Source of the DNA: Ryuthela nishihirai
Taxonomy: Eukaryota; Arthropoda; Arachnida; Araneae; Heptathelidae
Assembly: GCA_038380435.1 (NCBI GenBank)
Contig: JAWZYU010000007.1
Span: 29,243,001 to 29,307,000, forward strand
Reading direction: 5' to 3'
Length of the DNA: 64,000 nucleotides
Each line of letters starts with the position of its first letter. Positions within the stretch are counted from its first letter, which is position 1. The notes below the pieces were generated by a model. It had not been told where the DNA came from, searched no databases, and saw only the letters and a program-made list of their open reading frames with translations. The position numbers were made by a program, and so were the translations under genes. Shown here one piece after another: positions 11,194-21,790 of the stretch.

Positions 11194-11540
11194 TTAAGAA
11201 TCCAAATGATAGGAAAGAATCTTGGGGGAGGGGGGGAGAGCACAGGGTCCGACCCTTTCTCCCACCCCCGAAAATCTGGTTTTCTTATGCGAAATCTCAA
11301 AAACTTGTCTACCTGCTTTGAAATCTAAAACAGTTGTGTTTGCATAATTAGATTTTTTTATTTTAGCTCCATGTTACATGTCCTACACTAAAAACAGATT
11401 TAAAAGACAACCATTAAATTTTATTCCATATAGAATATCATTTTAAATTTTCCTGTCCGGTGGAATGTTTTAGCAACTGGGAAACCTTACTCAGGCCTTA
11501 TTCTCAGACCCCCCCCTCCCTGAAACTAATCCTGGGTACG
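11194..11540. other. Unique sequence, no gene
   Basis: AT-rich with a G-rich run at about 11223-11240. Nothing assignable. Confidence 0.4.
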
Positions 11541-12572
11541 TACAGTCGCTCAAATAATAAACCTTCGTGTCACGTGACACGAAGTTTACCAGATCACTAA
11601 TTTCTAAAAAAACGTTGCCAGATATTTTTTCTGAATTCTGTAATCAACCACAGTGTTCGGATATTTATTTGAGCGACTGTAGGTGGTCATATTATTTTGA
11701 TACTAGATCGTGTGGGCTCACTCACGGAAATATTGAGCGTGTGCAGTTACCGTTCACAGCAAACTGGAGCGGTTGCGGTTAATGTTCACAGCACATTGGA
11801 TCGTGTGAGCTCACAAAGACCTGGATCGTGTGGGCTCACTCACGGAAATATTGAGCGTGTGCAGTTACCGTTCACAGCAAACTGGAGCGGTTGCGGTTAA
11901 TGTTCACAGCACATTGGATCGTGTGAGCTCACAAAGACCTGGATCGTGTGGGCTCACTCACGGAAATATTGAGCGTGTGCAGTTACCGTTCACAGCAAAC
12001 TGGAGCGGTTGCGGTTAATGTTCACAGCACATTGGATCGTGTGAGCTCACAAAGACCTGGATCGTGTGGGCTCACTCACGGAAATATTGAGCGTGTGCAG
12101 TTACCGTTCACAGCAAACTGGAGCGGTTGCGGTTAATGTTCACAGCACATTGGATCGTGTGAGCTCACAAAGACCTGGATCGTGTGGGCTCACTCACGGA
12201 AATATTGAGCGTGTGCAGTTACCGTTCACAGAAAACTGGAGCGGTTGCGGTTAATGTTCACAGCACATTGGATCGTGTGAGCTCACAAAGACCTGGATCG
12301 TGTGGGCTCACTCACGGAAATATTTAGCGTGTGCAGTTACCGTTCACTGCAAACTGGAGCGGTTGCAGTTACTGCACACGCTCCAGTTTGCTGTGAACGG
12401 TAACTGGAGCGTGTACAGTTGCTGTACACGCTCCAGATATTTTTCCTGAATTCTGTAATCACCTGACACGAAGATTGCCAGATCACTAAATTCTAAAAAA
12501 AATCGTTGCCAGATATTTTTTCTGAATTCTGTAATCAACCACAGTGTTCGGATATTTATTTGAGCGACCGTA
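11541..12572 (+). mobile_element. FB-118 composite element, TATTTATTT subfamily
   Basis: A complete small palindrome (11541-11681, TACAGTCGCTC to GAGCGACTGTA) is followed by a 22-bp linker. Then come about six 118-bp units (11830, 11948 and 12066 are exactly one period apart), tandem hairpins and a right arm ending GAGCGACCGTA. The left palindrome could be a separate simple element next to an array that lost its arm, but the same order (palindrome, linker, array, hairpins, arm) is seen in the other complete copies. Both outer ends carry CTCAAATAA instead of CTCAAAAAA. Confidence 0.8.
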
Positions 12573-12722
12573 CCTGTCTAGGGGTTCAGCTAAGGTTGGG
12601 GGAAGGGAATCTACTGAACATCTGTTGGGAGACAACAGAGGGATGCCTCTTGTTTATAATGCCATCCAGAGCGTTCTTTAGCACGCATAGACTATGACTC
12701 TCCTGAGCACAGGCTAAGGTTT
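12573..12722 (-). mobile_element. SINE-A fragment, diverged
   Basis: Central part only: GGTTGGGGGAAGGGAATC, CTGTTGGGAGACA and CCATCCAGAGCGTTCTTTA match the body in reverse orientation. Both ends are missing. Confidence 0.65.
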
Positions 12723-12723
12723 A

Positions 12724-12926
12724 AGAAATAAATCCCCCCTGAAGCAGGCTGCTTGCCACAGAGGTCTAACAGGAGACTGCCTGTTTAATACGACACAATA
12801 GAAGGTCTGTGTGGATGGCGCGACCTCAGCAGAAAGACAATACAATCACACACATGCCTTACCGGGCTCGAACCCAGGTCCCGTTGGTCAATATCCAAGC
12901 ACGCTAACCACTCGGACATAGTACAG
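12724..12926 (-). mobile_element. SINE-B, full length, diverged
   Basis: Runs in reverse from the tail AAATAAATCCCCCCTGAAG through GCAGGCTGCTTGCCACAGAG to box B (GGGCTCGAACCCAGG) and box A (CCACTCGGACA). Confidence 0.85.
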
Positions 12927-13334
12927 CCTATTATACTTTACTAGCAACAAATACAGGATATTTCACTTAAACAACATTCTTTTTTCATCTTACCCTCTAG
13001 CCGTCTCCCAAATTTAACCTAACCGAATTTAGTCCCTGTTTGTAATCTTTCCACAGTGATGTTTTTGGGTTATGTTCCTAATGCCAATAGTTGTCGCTTA
13101 TTGCCCTAATTAAGTGAATAACGTTCCAGTAAACGTCTTATATCCGTTAATTAAATGATTACTATGCTGATATAATTGCCTCTCACCGGTTAATTAAATG
13201 ACTAACGTATCAATAGTCATTCTTTTCAGCTAACTGAAATAGCAATAGTCATCAGTTACTTAAGCTGGCAATGCACCAATAATTGTATCATATTCATTAA
13301 CTAAGTCGATAACACACTAACTAAATGTCGTTTA
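12927..13334. other. AT-rich sequence with a decayed tandem repeat
   Basis: From about 13065 the phrase GTTAATTAAATGA with CAATAGTCAT recurs three or four times at irregular spacing, suggesting an eroded array. No gene. Confidence 0.4.
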
Positions 13335-14110
13335 TTGAGTTTTTGTTATTCTGTTTCAAAAGAGTGATTGAATATTGTTTCGAAGGAGAGCTTGGATATT
13401 GTTTCGAAATAGAAATTAAATTTTATCACCGAAGGGAGATTGAAGTTCGTTTCGAAAAGAGAGATTGAATTCTATTTCGAAAGGGAGATTGAATTCTAAT
13501 TCGAAAGAGAGATTGAATTCTATTTCGAAAGGGAGATTGAATTCTATTTCGAAAGGGAGATTGAATTCTAATTCGAAAGAGAGATTGAATTCTAATTCGA
13601 AAGAGAGATTGAATTCTAATTCGAAAGAGAGACTGAATTCTATTTCGAAAGAGAGATTGAATTCTATTTCGAAAGGGAGAATAACGTTTATTTCGAAAGA
13701 AAGATTGAAATTTGTTTACAAACAAATATTGAATTTGTTTCAAAAGGGAGACTGAATTTTGTTTCGAAAGAGAAATTTAACTTTATTTTAAAGAGAGGTT
13801 GATTTTTTTCGAAAGATTGCGTTTTCAAAGAGAGATTGGATTTATTTCGAAAGAGAGGTTGAATTTTGTTCCAAAAGGGAGATTGAACTTTACCTAAAGA
13901 ACGAAATTACTTTATATTAATTTTATTATATTTTTACGAAAGAGAGGTGGAATTTTGTTTCGAAAACAAAACTGAATTTTGTTCCAAAGCAGAGATTGAA
14001 TCTTGTTTCAAAAGAGAGATTGAATTTCATTTCCCAAGGGAGATTGAATTTCGTTTCGAGAGATTGAAATTTGTTTCGAAAGATAAATTGAATTTCACTC
14101 TAAAAGAGAT
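13335..14110. repeat. Minisatellite, 24-bp unit, in the svp intron
   Basis: The core 13440-13750 consists of near-exact 24-bp units reading GAGAGATTGAATTCTATTTC then GAAA. More diverged units continue to about 14110. Because 24 is divisible by three and the unit has no stop in the relevant frames, both strands show roughly 100-codon frames (13426-13743 minus, 13465-13755 plus). These code for eight-residue repeats and are not genes. The array ends about 130 bp before the splice acceptor of the svp exon. Confidence 0.95.
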
Positions 14111-14242
14111 TATAAAGATTATATTTTTATTTTAAAAACTAGTTACATTGTGCTTAAAATAAGATTACATATGCTTTGAAAGAGAATTATCTCTAGTTTC
14201 AAAATAAAGATTATTGATAAACGATCTTTTTCTTTCCAATAG

Positions 14243-14517
14243 ATGCCTGTGGATTGTCAGACGTCGCGCACATCGAAAGCCTCCAAGAGAAGTCCCAGTG
14301 TGCCCTCGAAGAGTACTGTCGGACGCAGTACCCGAATCAACCAACGCGCTTCGGTAAACTCCTCCTTCGCCTCCCATCTCTAAGGACAGTCAGTTCGCAG
14401 GTGATAGAACAGCTGTTCTTCGTGCGGCTCGTGGGGAAGACACCCATCGAGACTCTCATCCGGGACATGCTACTCAGCGGCAGTTCTTTCAACTGGCCGT
14501 ATATGCCGCTGCAGTGA
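14243..14517 (+). CDS. svp: Terminal coding exon of a seven-up / COUP-TF nuclear receptor (partial gene)
   Basis: This exon encodes the C-terminal 90 residues of the ligand-binding domain of an NR2F-type orphan nuclear receptor, a DNA-binding transcription factor that acts in the nucleus in neural and photoreceptor cell fate (known for the family). Recognisable stretches are [56 protein letters not shown] and the AF-2 end [17 protein letters not shown], with TGA at 14515-14517. A pyrimidine-rich tract and TTCCAATAG (AG at 14241-14242) form the acceptor. The first two bases, AT, complete a split Asp codon, so the intron is phase 1. The reading frame is intact and conserved, in contrast to everything around it. 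The residue after EEY is Cys, where relatives I remember have Val. No upstream exon was found in this window, so the preceding intron is probably at least 14 kb long. Confidence 0.96.
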
Positions 14518-15198
14518 CCTTTGACCGGGCCTCTGCCGGGGGCCCTTTCTTCCGATCAAAGGTTACTGCTTTGCATGGCGTTCCTGCCGAACCCTAATGC
14601 TTCAATCTCCTAGCACTTGGTGAGGTGCTGGACTTCTAAACATCCCTCGAACAGGCCGATGATGATGACGACGGGGGTGACCCAAGAAGACGAAGATGTG
14701 AAAAAAGATGATGATAGTGATGATGATGAAGTTTTTTCCACCTCATCGAGGTTAGTCAAAATATTCCGATCGTACAGGTCGTGATCATAACATTGGCCAC
14801 GAGGTGAATGATCTCCTCTTGTAGTCATAGCTACCAGATGGGGAATTCTTACTGGATGTTGATCAAACCTCCTGGATGTGCGCATTTGTATATATGTGTA
14901 GTGTGCTCTTTAGTCCTTCATATATAAATATAATTATAGGACTCCAGTGAACTCCCAGTGATGCTAGTGGGGCCGAGACGGTGCCACTAGCGCCCTCTAT
15001 ATACGTCACCGCCGTGCATTTTTTACTGGAAGTCTCAGCCATGCTGTAGATGATGTACTGCTGCCATTCATTAGCAAAATGCTGCGACGGTTTTCGATAC
15101 TGGTTAGTCAATATATATAGACAGGAACATTAATATTGCAAAAACGGTTGCCTTTGGGACCTGAAAAAAAATAGTGGTTCCTTTAAAAAAATACTAGA
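14518..15198 (+). other. Probable 3' UTR and downstream sequence of svp
   Basis: Follows the stop codon directly. It holds a GC-rich start, an imperfect GAT/GAC trinucleotide tract (about 14655-14730) and unique sequence. No clear AATAAA occurs before the SINE-B at 15199; AATAAA appears inside that SINE (about 15266) and at 15685. The transcript end is therefore unresolved. Confidence 0.5.
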
Positions 15199-15385
15199 TC
15201 ATCCTTGTGGCCGAGTGGTTAGCGTGCTTGGCTAGTGATCAAAGAGATCCGGGCTCGAGTTCAATAATAAAGAATAAGACATGGATTCTTTTTCCTGCTG
15301 AGATCTCGTTCTATGTCGTATTATACTGACAGGCTCTTGTCAGACCTCTGTGACAAGCAGCTGCTTGGGGGAGAATTTAGTTTTA
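15199..15385 (+). mobile_element. SINE-B, diverged
   Basis: Head with TGTGGCCGAGTGGTTAGCG and a damaged box B region (GGGCTCGAGTTCAATAATAA). The body has CAGACCTCTGTGACAAGCAG and CTGCTTGGGGG. Confidence 0.85.
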
Positions 15386-15784
15386 ATATAGACTTAAAAA
15401 GATATCTGTATATCGAACTAAGTAGGGATTTTTTAATTTCGATGCTTTCTGTCCAAATTGAACGGTCTTTTTTAAATCTCGCATCGTTGCTTAAAAAAAA
15501 TCCGGTAGAGACAAGACCGAAGTAAAGGAGCATCGTGGCTTCAGGGCCGAGACTGTATCGGCCCCTCCCTGATTACTAATTTAAGACTACTAAAACTTCA
15601 GTTTAAGAAAGAGCTTTATAAAATTTAGTTTCATTTGCTTAATCCCCCCCCCCCAAATTTATTAATCTCGCCATGGTAAAAGAATAAAAGTAGTAAAAAT
15701 TTCATCAAAAAAATTAAAATCTCAGATGCCAAGAATATTAAAACGCAAAGTAAGAAAATGCGTTTCGTTAACCTAAGAAACAAA
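15386..15784. other. AT-rich sequence
   Basis: Short frames on both strands at 15313-15533 run out of the SINE and are not supported as genes. Nothing else recognised. Confidence 0.4.
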
Positions 15785-16069
15785 GGCGTCAGGCTCGTAA
15801 TCTGCAGTCCTCAGATTTGATTCCCGCCTGGACCAGCGTTCAGATTTATCTCCGCTAAAACCCTCATCCTACCCTCGGTGAGGAAGCGGGCGCCGATGGG
15901 CTTGTAAAGACTGCTGTCCATCGGATGGTGCATTAAGCCGTGGCTCCGTGTGCTGGAGAACCATGCCCATGCCCTGTACACGTGGCCTTGACAGAAGGCT
16001 ACCATCTGTCTCCTAATAGCTATTCAGTGAGTCCCCTTTCCACAACCTTCTCCGATGCTTGTGACCTTG
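15785..16069 (+). mobile_element. SINE-A, diverged, 5' truncated
   Basis: Begins in the anticodon arm (AGGCTCGTAATCTGCAG) and runs to near the tail, ending CCGATGCTTGTGACCTT where the next copy starts. Confidence 0.8.
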
Positions 16070-16214
16070 GGGCGGGGGTGGCTCAGTCGGTAGCGCTCCA
16101 GGCTCGTAATCTGTAATTCCCAGGTTCGAGTCCCAGCTGGATCAGCGTTGAGATTTATCTCCGCAAAAATCCCCGCCCTGCCCACGGTCAGTAGGGGACA
16201 ACGATGGGCTTCGG
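16070..16214 (+). mobile_element. SINE-A, 3' truncated
   Basis: Intact head GGGGCGGGGGTGGCTCAGTC joined directly to the previous copy. Stops at GACAACGATGGGCTTC. Confidence 0.85.
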
Positions 16215-16871
16215 CAGTTCAACGAACCTCGTAAATTTACTCTAAAAACTGAATAAAAAAAGTTTGCAGAACTTTTTAAATCAAGAATTTAAAAAATGAA
16301 GAAAGAAGGATTTTCTTTTTTACACTACTGTATCTAGTCCCAAAGGCACATCTGTTTACATAGAACTAATATATACAACCCTCATCAGAAACTCATACCA
16401 AGTGCCAACACTACAGCGTTAGTCTACGTCAATCTTTAAGATGCAGGGATGAAGTCTGCTTATGTCATATTAACAAATGCCTGATTAAATACGAAAGAAA
16501 ACAACAATTTACGTGGTTAAAACTACAATAGAACCTCATTTATCCGACACTTGATTAACTGACACTAATACCGAAAACTCAATTTTAAAATTAAAATTCT
16601 TCGGCAACGGTACCCAATTCCCTCTCAGCTATTACTGTTAAGTTCTCTTATTTTTCTATTCCTTTATGTTACAAAACGAAAAAAAAAAGTCCTATGACAA
16701 CTCGGATCGGATTAAGTGAGATGCCGCGGCCCGCGGAAGTGACGTCACATGTTCTAGTGGAAACAACCCTATCCTATGAGGTCACTCATATAAAATATGA
16801 TGTTATAAAAAGAGCTATTTCCTGTTGACTAGCACGTAACTCTGACGTTCTGCGTTGTCTTAGAACAGTGG
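16215..16871. other. Unique sequence with a pogo/Tigger-like terminus
   Basis: At 16527-16575 the sequence AATAGAACCTCATTTATCCG followed by GATTAACTGACAC matches the wording of pogo/Tigger inverted repeats, which usually start CAGTNGAACCTC. No second end was identified. The rest is unremarkable. Confidence 0.4.
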
Positions 16872-17482
16872 TACAGTCGCTCAAAAAAGTATCCGAACGC
16901 TATGGTTGATTACAGAATTCAGAATTCAAAAAAAATATCTGGCAACGATTTTTTTTTAGAAATGAGAGATCTGATCGTGTCTCGTGACACAAAGGTTGCC
17001 AGATCACTCATTTCTAAAAAAAATCGTTGCCAGATATTTTTTCTGAATTCTGTAATCAATCATAGTGTTCGGATACTTTTTTAATATATATAATGCGTAT
17101 GAATATATAATGCAATGAATATGGAGCGTGTGCAGTTACCGTGCACAGCAAACTGGAGCGGTTGCGGTTAATGTTCACAGCACATTGGATCGTGTGAGCT
17201 CACAAAGACCTGGATCGTGTGGGTTCACTCACGGAAATATTGAGCGTGTGCAGTTACCGTTCACAGCAAACTGGAGCGTGTGCAGTAACTGCACACGCTC
17301 CAGTTTGCTGTATCTGGAGCGTGTACAGTTACTGTACACGCTCCAGATATTTTTCCTGAATTCTGCAATCACGTGACACGAAGGTTGCCAGATCACTCAT
17401 TTCTAAAAAAAATCGTTGCCAGATATTTTTTCTGAATTCTGTAATCAACCATAGCGTTCGGATACTTTTTTGAGCGACTGTA
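16872..17482 (+). mobile_element. FB-118 composite element, complete, shortest array
   Basis: TA-flanked, from TACAGTCGCTC to GAGCGACTGTA. Order: left arm and its partial inverted copy (16872-17082), AT linker (TAATGCGTATGAATATATAA), about 1.3 repeat units (17127-17279), two perfect hairpins (17276-17345) and the right arm. The linker and junctions are the same as in the copies at 39485, 42413, 53793 and 60029. Confidence 0.92.
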
Positions 17483-18686
17483 CCCAACCTTTTTTGAGCC
17501 AAACATCCCTTTTTATTTTTTCTAACTCTTCCCTTTTATGGGAGGCAGAGTTAATCTATGAAATATTCGATAGTCTATTTAATCTGTTTTCACAAAAAAA
17601 AACTCGAGAAAAAAAGCCCATAAAGTTTCTAGAACGCCCGCGTTGGGAAACATTGTCTTGCAGAACTACCAGAATGGAATATTATAACTGTTTCTTGTAT
17701 CTTCGTTATGTCCACTTTTTACTTCAAAATTATGTTGCATGTTATAATTTTGAGCTGTTGCACTATCTGATAGACAAGGTTCTACTGTATATCATATTAA
17801 GAATTGTAAATAATTTTGATTCTAACCAGTAAATCGAAACTGCTGTTGGCCAGACTATCACACCAAGTATACGCCTTACCCCAGTACAGAATGGCACCTT
17901 CCAGATTTACAAATTGTAATATAGAGACTGTCTCATTCTGAGGGTTAGACTGTTCTATGTTGAGTGTCGATCAACGACGTGATGTATCAGACATCATTTG
18001 CTGTATGTATGTAATTGTGTATGTATTGTATGTATTGTATGGTTACAACGTAAACGAAATGTATATTATACAACAAAAATGTTTTTCTTTTCTGTCATTT
18101 GAAAGAGATATTTAAGTTTCTGTCCAAGGAGTGTCAAAACTGATATTTTATCGATTTAAAAAAAACCGTGAATCTATCTATATATAAAGATATAAATGCA
18201 CTCAGTGTTTAAGTAATCTCTTCAATTTTTTTAATGAAACAATTATGGAAAAAAAATAAGTAATGGCAACTGGTATTTAATTAAATTCTGTTTTAGATAT
18301 TGGAAATGATTCAGCCTAAACTTTATGTGATACTCATTTACGTTGAAATAATACAGGTACATAAAAGAAAGGATTCCAACAGCGCGAAATTGATAAAAGT
18401 CTGTGAATTGATAACATGATGATAAATCTGATGAAACTTGAAGGAAAAAATAGCCAATGCTTCAATATCTGTTGTACAAGAATAATACTTAAAACTATTA
18501 TGGAAATATAATTGCATATTAAAGTATTGAAAAAGTGATTGAAATAAAAAATTTCATCACGGGTCTTGTCATAAGCCAATTAAAATTAATCGTTCGAAAG
18601 CGTGTAAGGAAAAAAAATTAAATAATGTGTGTGAAGGTTTTACCATTCTTCTGCATTTCAAAAAACAATTTCTCTTTTCATAGTCA
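17483..18686. other. AT-rich unique sequence
   Basis: A 120-codon frame at 17470-17832 starts inside the FB-118 arm and has no recognisable domain. TGTATG-rich simple sequence lies near 18000-18050. No gene supported. Confidence 0.4.
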
Positions 18687-19520
18687 AAAACGTGTAATTA
18701 ATTCAGTGGTTTCTTTTAGACAGTCTAGAAGGTATCCCAAATTCAGTAGGTGCTTTTAATAGACTGAAAGGTGTACCGAATTCAGTGTTTTTTTAAGTAG
18801 CTTAAAAGTTGTACGAAATTCAGTGGTTTCGTTTAACAATTTAAAGCATGTGTACCAAATTCGGTGGTTTTTCTTTAATACTCCAAAAACTGTACAAATT
18901 CAGTGGTTATTTTAAATAATCTAAAACGTTTATCAAAGTTAGTGTTTTCTCAATAATCTAAAAGTGTACAGAATTTCAGTGGTTTCCTTCAACAGTTTAA
19001 GAGGTACAGTCTCTCAAAAAAATATCCGAACACTATGGTTGATAACATAATCCAGAAATAATATCTGGCAGCGATTTTTTTAGAAATTAGCGATCTGGCA
19101 ACCTTCGTGTCACGTGACACGAAGGTTGCCAGATCACTAATTTCTAAAAAAATCGTTGACAGATATTTTTTCTGAATTATGTTATCATCCATAGTGTTCG
19201 GATATTTTTTTTGGCGACTGTATACCAAATTCAGTGGTTTCTTTTAATAACTTTCCTTTTGATATTTAATTCTCATTATAATTTTTTCTAATAACTCTCT
19301 TAATAACTTTTAATAACTCTTTAAATCGTTCACCAAATTCAGTGAGTTTTTTATAGTCTTAAAGATGTACCAAATTCGATGTGCTTTGTAACATTCTAAA
19401 AGGTGTACCAAATTCAGTGAGTTTTTATAGTCTTTAAGATGTACCAAATTCGATGTTTTTTTTTTTGTAACGTTCTTAAAAGGTGTACCAAATTCAGTGG
19501 TTTTTGTAACAGTCAGAAAG
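18687..19520. repeat. Minisatellite, about 35-40 bp unit, split by a MITE
   Basis: Diverged units built on GTGTACCAAATTCAGTGGTT followed by TTTTTAATAATCTAAAAG. The simple foldback element at 19005-19222 sits inside one unit. Confidence 0.85.
19005..19222. mobile_element. Simple TA-flanked foldback MITE
   Basis: 218 bp, TACAGTCTCTC to GGCGACTGTA, almost entirely one palindrome. Its centre, 19092-19135, is a perfect 44-bp inverted repeat around CACGTG (19111-19116). Removing it with one TA restores a minisatellite unit reading GAGGTACCAAATTCAGTGG, which proves a TA target duplication. Confidence 0.95.
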
Positions 19521-19606
19521 GTGCCAAAATACCAACTTATCCTTTCGTGAAGATACGAATAAACACACCAAAAAAAAGGAAAATTGTATTTATTGTCTAG
19601 CCTAGT

Positions 19607-20028
19607 CAGGGCCGGACTTTGACCTTCTGAGGCCCTAAGCTATGACAAGTTTAAAAAACCCCAAAATTTTTGAAATAACAATAATAAATACACAGATTGC
19701 CTGTTGACATAGAATTTAATCTGGCAAGTAATTGAGGGACAAGGGTTCGAGTCTCAGTCATCGGCGAAACACGTTTGTGGAAATATTTAGTACTTATTAT
19801 TCTGATTGATGGGAACATTAAAAAAAATGCAAAATAGGTGATCAAAACATTATACTAACATTGGTATACAATAATGACTATAGAGCCGAGATGAACAGTG
19901 TTTGCATAGCATGTTAATTTAAATTAAAAAAAAATCACGACACGGTAAATTTCAAACGTAAATTTTGAGGCCCATCATAATCGTGAGACCATAAGTTGTA
20001 GGTTAGCTCATGCGTATGTCCGGCCCTG
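19607..20028. mobile_element. hAT-type MITE
   Basis: Perfect 11-bp inverted ends CAGGGCCGGAC and GTCCGGCCCTG. The flanking octamers AGCCTAGT (19599-19606) and AGGATAGT (20029-20036) match at six of eight positions, as expected for an old hAT insertion. A tRNA-like box B (GGGTTCGAGTCTC) lies inside at about 19742. No transposase. Confidence 0.75.
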
Positions 20029-20036
20029 AGGATAGT

Positions 20037-20421
20037 CGTTCTTCATTCATAAATTAATTTCCAAGATTTTGAAACTGGCTGAATTCTTTTAAATTCCAAG
20101 TGCGTTAGTTTAAAAAATTGAAACCGCACAACTGTTGTGTACCGATGACAAAAAACATTTAGCGTAGCGCTGAAGCAATCTGCACAAATGATGTCTCGAG
20201 TTATGAGGCTTCAATTTCATTTCTCATAGGTAAAAAACCTATTATCTACTTGATCTGGTTGAGAGGCAGGAAAGTTTCGATGCGATCCCTGGGTCATGTG
20301 ACACCCCCCCCCCCCTCCCGTAGCTACGTCACTGAAGCGAAAAAGCAAGATTTAAGGTATGCTTGGTATTGTGCAATCAATCTGCGATGTTTTCGCATGA
20401 ATTCAGCGTTCAACATTTCAT
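20037..20421. other. Unique sequence
   Basis: Contains a C-run followed by CCCGTAGCTACGTCACTG near 20300-20333, similar in style to the end of a hAT-like element, but no partner was found. Confidence 0.3.
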
Positions 20422-20735
20422 ATATAGGTACTGGACGGAAAAATGGAAACAGTTCCATGTTATGTCGATAGGAAATCACATTCAGAGCTTTTGGAGTCAA
20501 AAATTGACCCCAAAATTTACATAAAACAAACATTCTAATTAAATTTTGGGGTTAATTTTTTGTAACCTGTTTAATATTCCAGCGTTATCGAGATATAGAT
20601 AGATTTGATTGAAATCTTAAATTTATCTTTATAAATATTTTTCATTAAAAACATATTGAATTTAATTCTGAACGTGATTTTCTATCGAGATAACTTGGAA
20701 TTTTTTCCATTTTTTTCTTCTAGTATAAGTCTGTT
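20422..20735. repeat. Foldback element, third family
   Basis: The left part (ATAGGTACTGGACGG, AAATGGAAACAGTTCCATGT, TCGATAGGAAATCACATTCA) returns as an imperfect reverse complement between about 20665 and 20735. No coding potential. Confidence 0.65.
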
Positions 20736-21495
20736 TATAATAAGCATGTTTATAAATAAAGACGGAGAGATATCTTCCGGAAAAATTCGCGACCTTAACG
20801 AAAAAGTTAAGTTTATGCAAAAAAAAAATAGCAATGCTGAAAGTATTAACGCAAATTTTTCCTAAATAATATATACCTCAGTCATTTTTTTTTTGTGTGA
20901 ATTAAAAAATGCTACTGGATCTTCATAATGTTCAACCCGATCCATAAAACGCTGGAGTGTGTCTAAAAGACAAATATGCTTTTCTTGCATTTCACCTACC
21001 TGTGAAATGAAATGATTGTCATGATATTTCAAGGTGTTCAACAAAAAACTCTCTGAGAATACAATTGTTGTAGTGGTGAAGTTTAAATTTTTTTATTTAT
21101 TTGTAAAAAACCAAATTGTGGTTCTAAGTTTTATCTTTGAAAATGATACAACAAATCAATGAAAAACTAATTTAGAATTTTAAAAAAGAAAATAAACTTG
21201 TAAATAAAAAGAAAACTTTGCATTTGTGTATTTGTTGAACTATTCATTCTCTATTGATTTATATTATAAAAAAATTTTATTGCAAATCACACACGTAGAG
21301 TTCTTCAATAAATTCTCATGGGAGTTATCAGGTATCTTAAAACTTCAATTAACAACTGATTTTTTTTCAGAACAAACTTTCGTTTAGTAGTATCACAGGA
21401 AGTGTCCTGTAGACATGGGACTCATGAAATAGGTAAAAAAAAATTGGTTGTACTCTGAGTGGGATTCGAACCCATTTCTCACAGTAATACTGCAC
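20736..21495. other. AT-rich sequence
   Basis: No gene. At 21455-21480 a tRNA-like box B in reverse (GTGGGATTCGAACCCA) suggests a remnant of another tRNA-derived element. Confidence 0.35.
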
Positions 21496-21496
21496 C

Positions 21497-21790
21497 ATTC
21501 CTTGGGTTGGGTTGTTTTACCTCTGAGTGGCACTATTTTGCACATAATGGCTAAATGGCCAGGTCACAAGGACCCCGAAGGCTCAGAGAAGGTTGGGGGA
21601 GGGGATCCACTTGAACAGCTGTTAGGAGACAGATGGTAGCCTCCCGTCAAGGCCATCCAGCGTGTTCTTTAACGTGCACAGGGTATGGTTCTCCCGCACA
21701 CGGAGCCACGGCTTAACGTCCCATCCGACAGACGGCGGCCTTTCCAAGCCCATCAGTGTCCTCTACTGACCGTGGGCAAGGCAGGGCGGG
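21497..21790 (-). mobile_element. SINE-A, left half of an inverted pair
   Basis: Tail and body from TTGGGTTGTTTTACCTCTG, cut at GGGCAAGGCAGGGCGGG without the head. Joined head-to-head with the copy at 21791. Confidence 0.85.

Noticed and set aside
8683..12254. Series of identical 62-codon frames 118 bp apart
   Set aside because: They come from the FB-118 array. The period is not a multiple of three, so each frame stops in the next unit; there is no domain and no start context.
17470..17832. 120-codon frame
   Set aside because: It begins inside a foldback arm and shows no recognisable domain or splice context.
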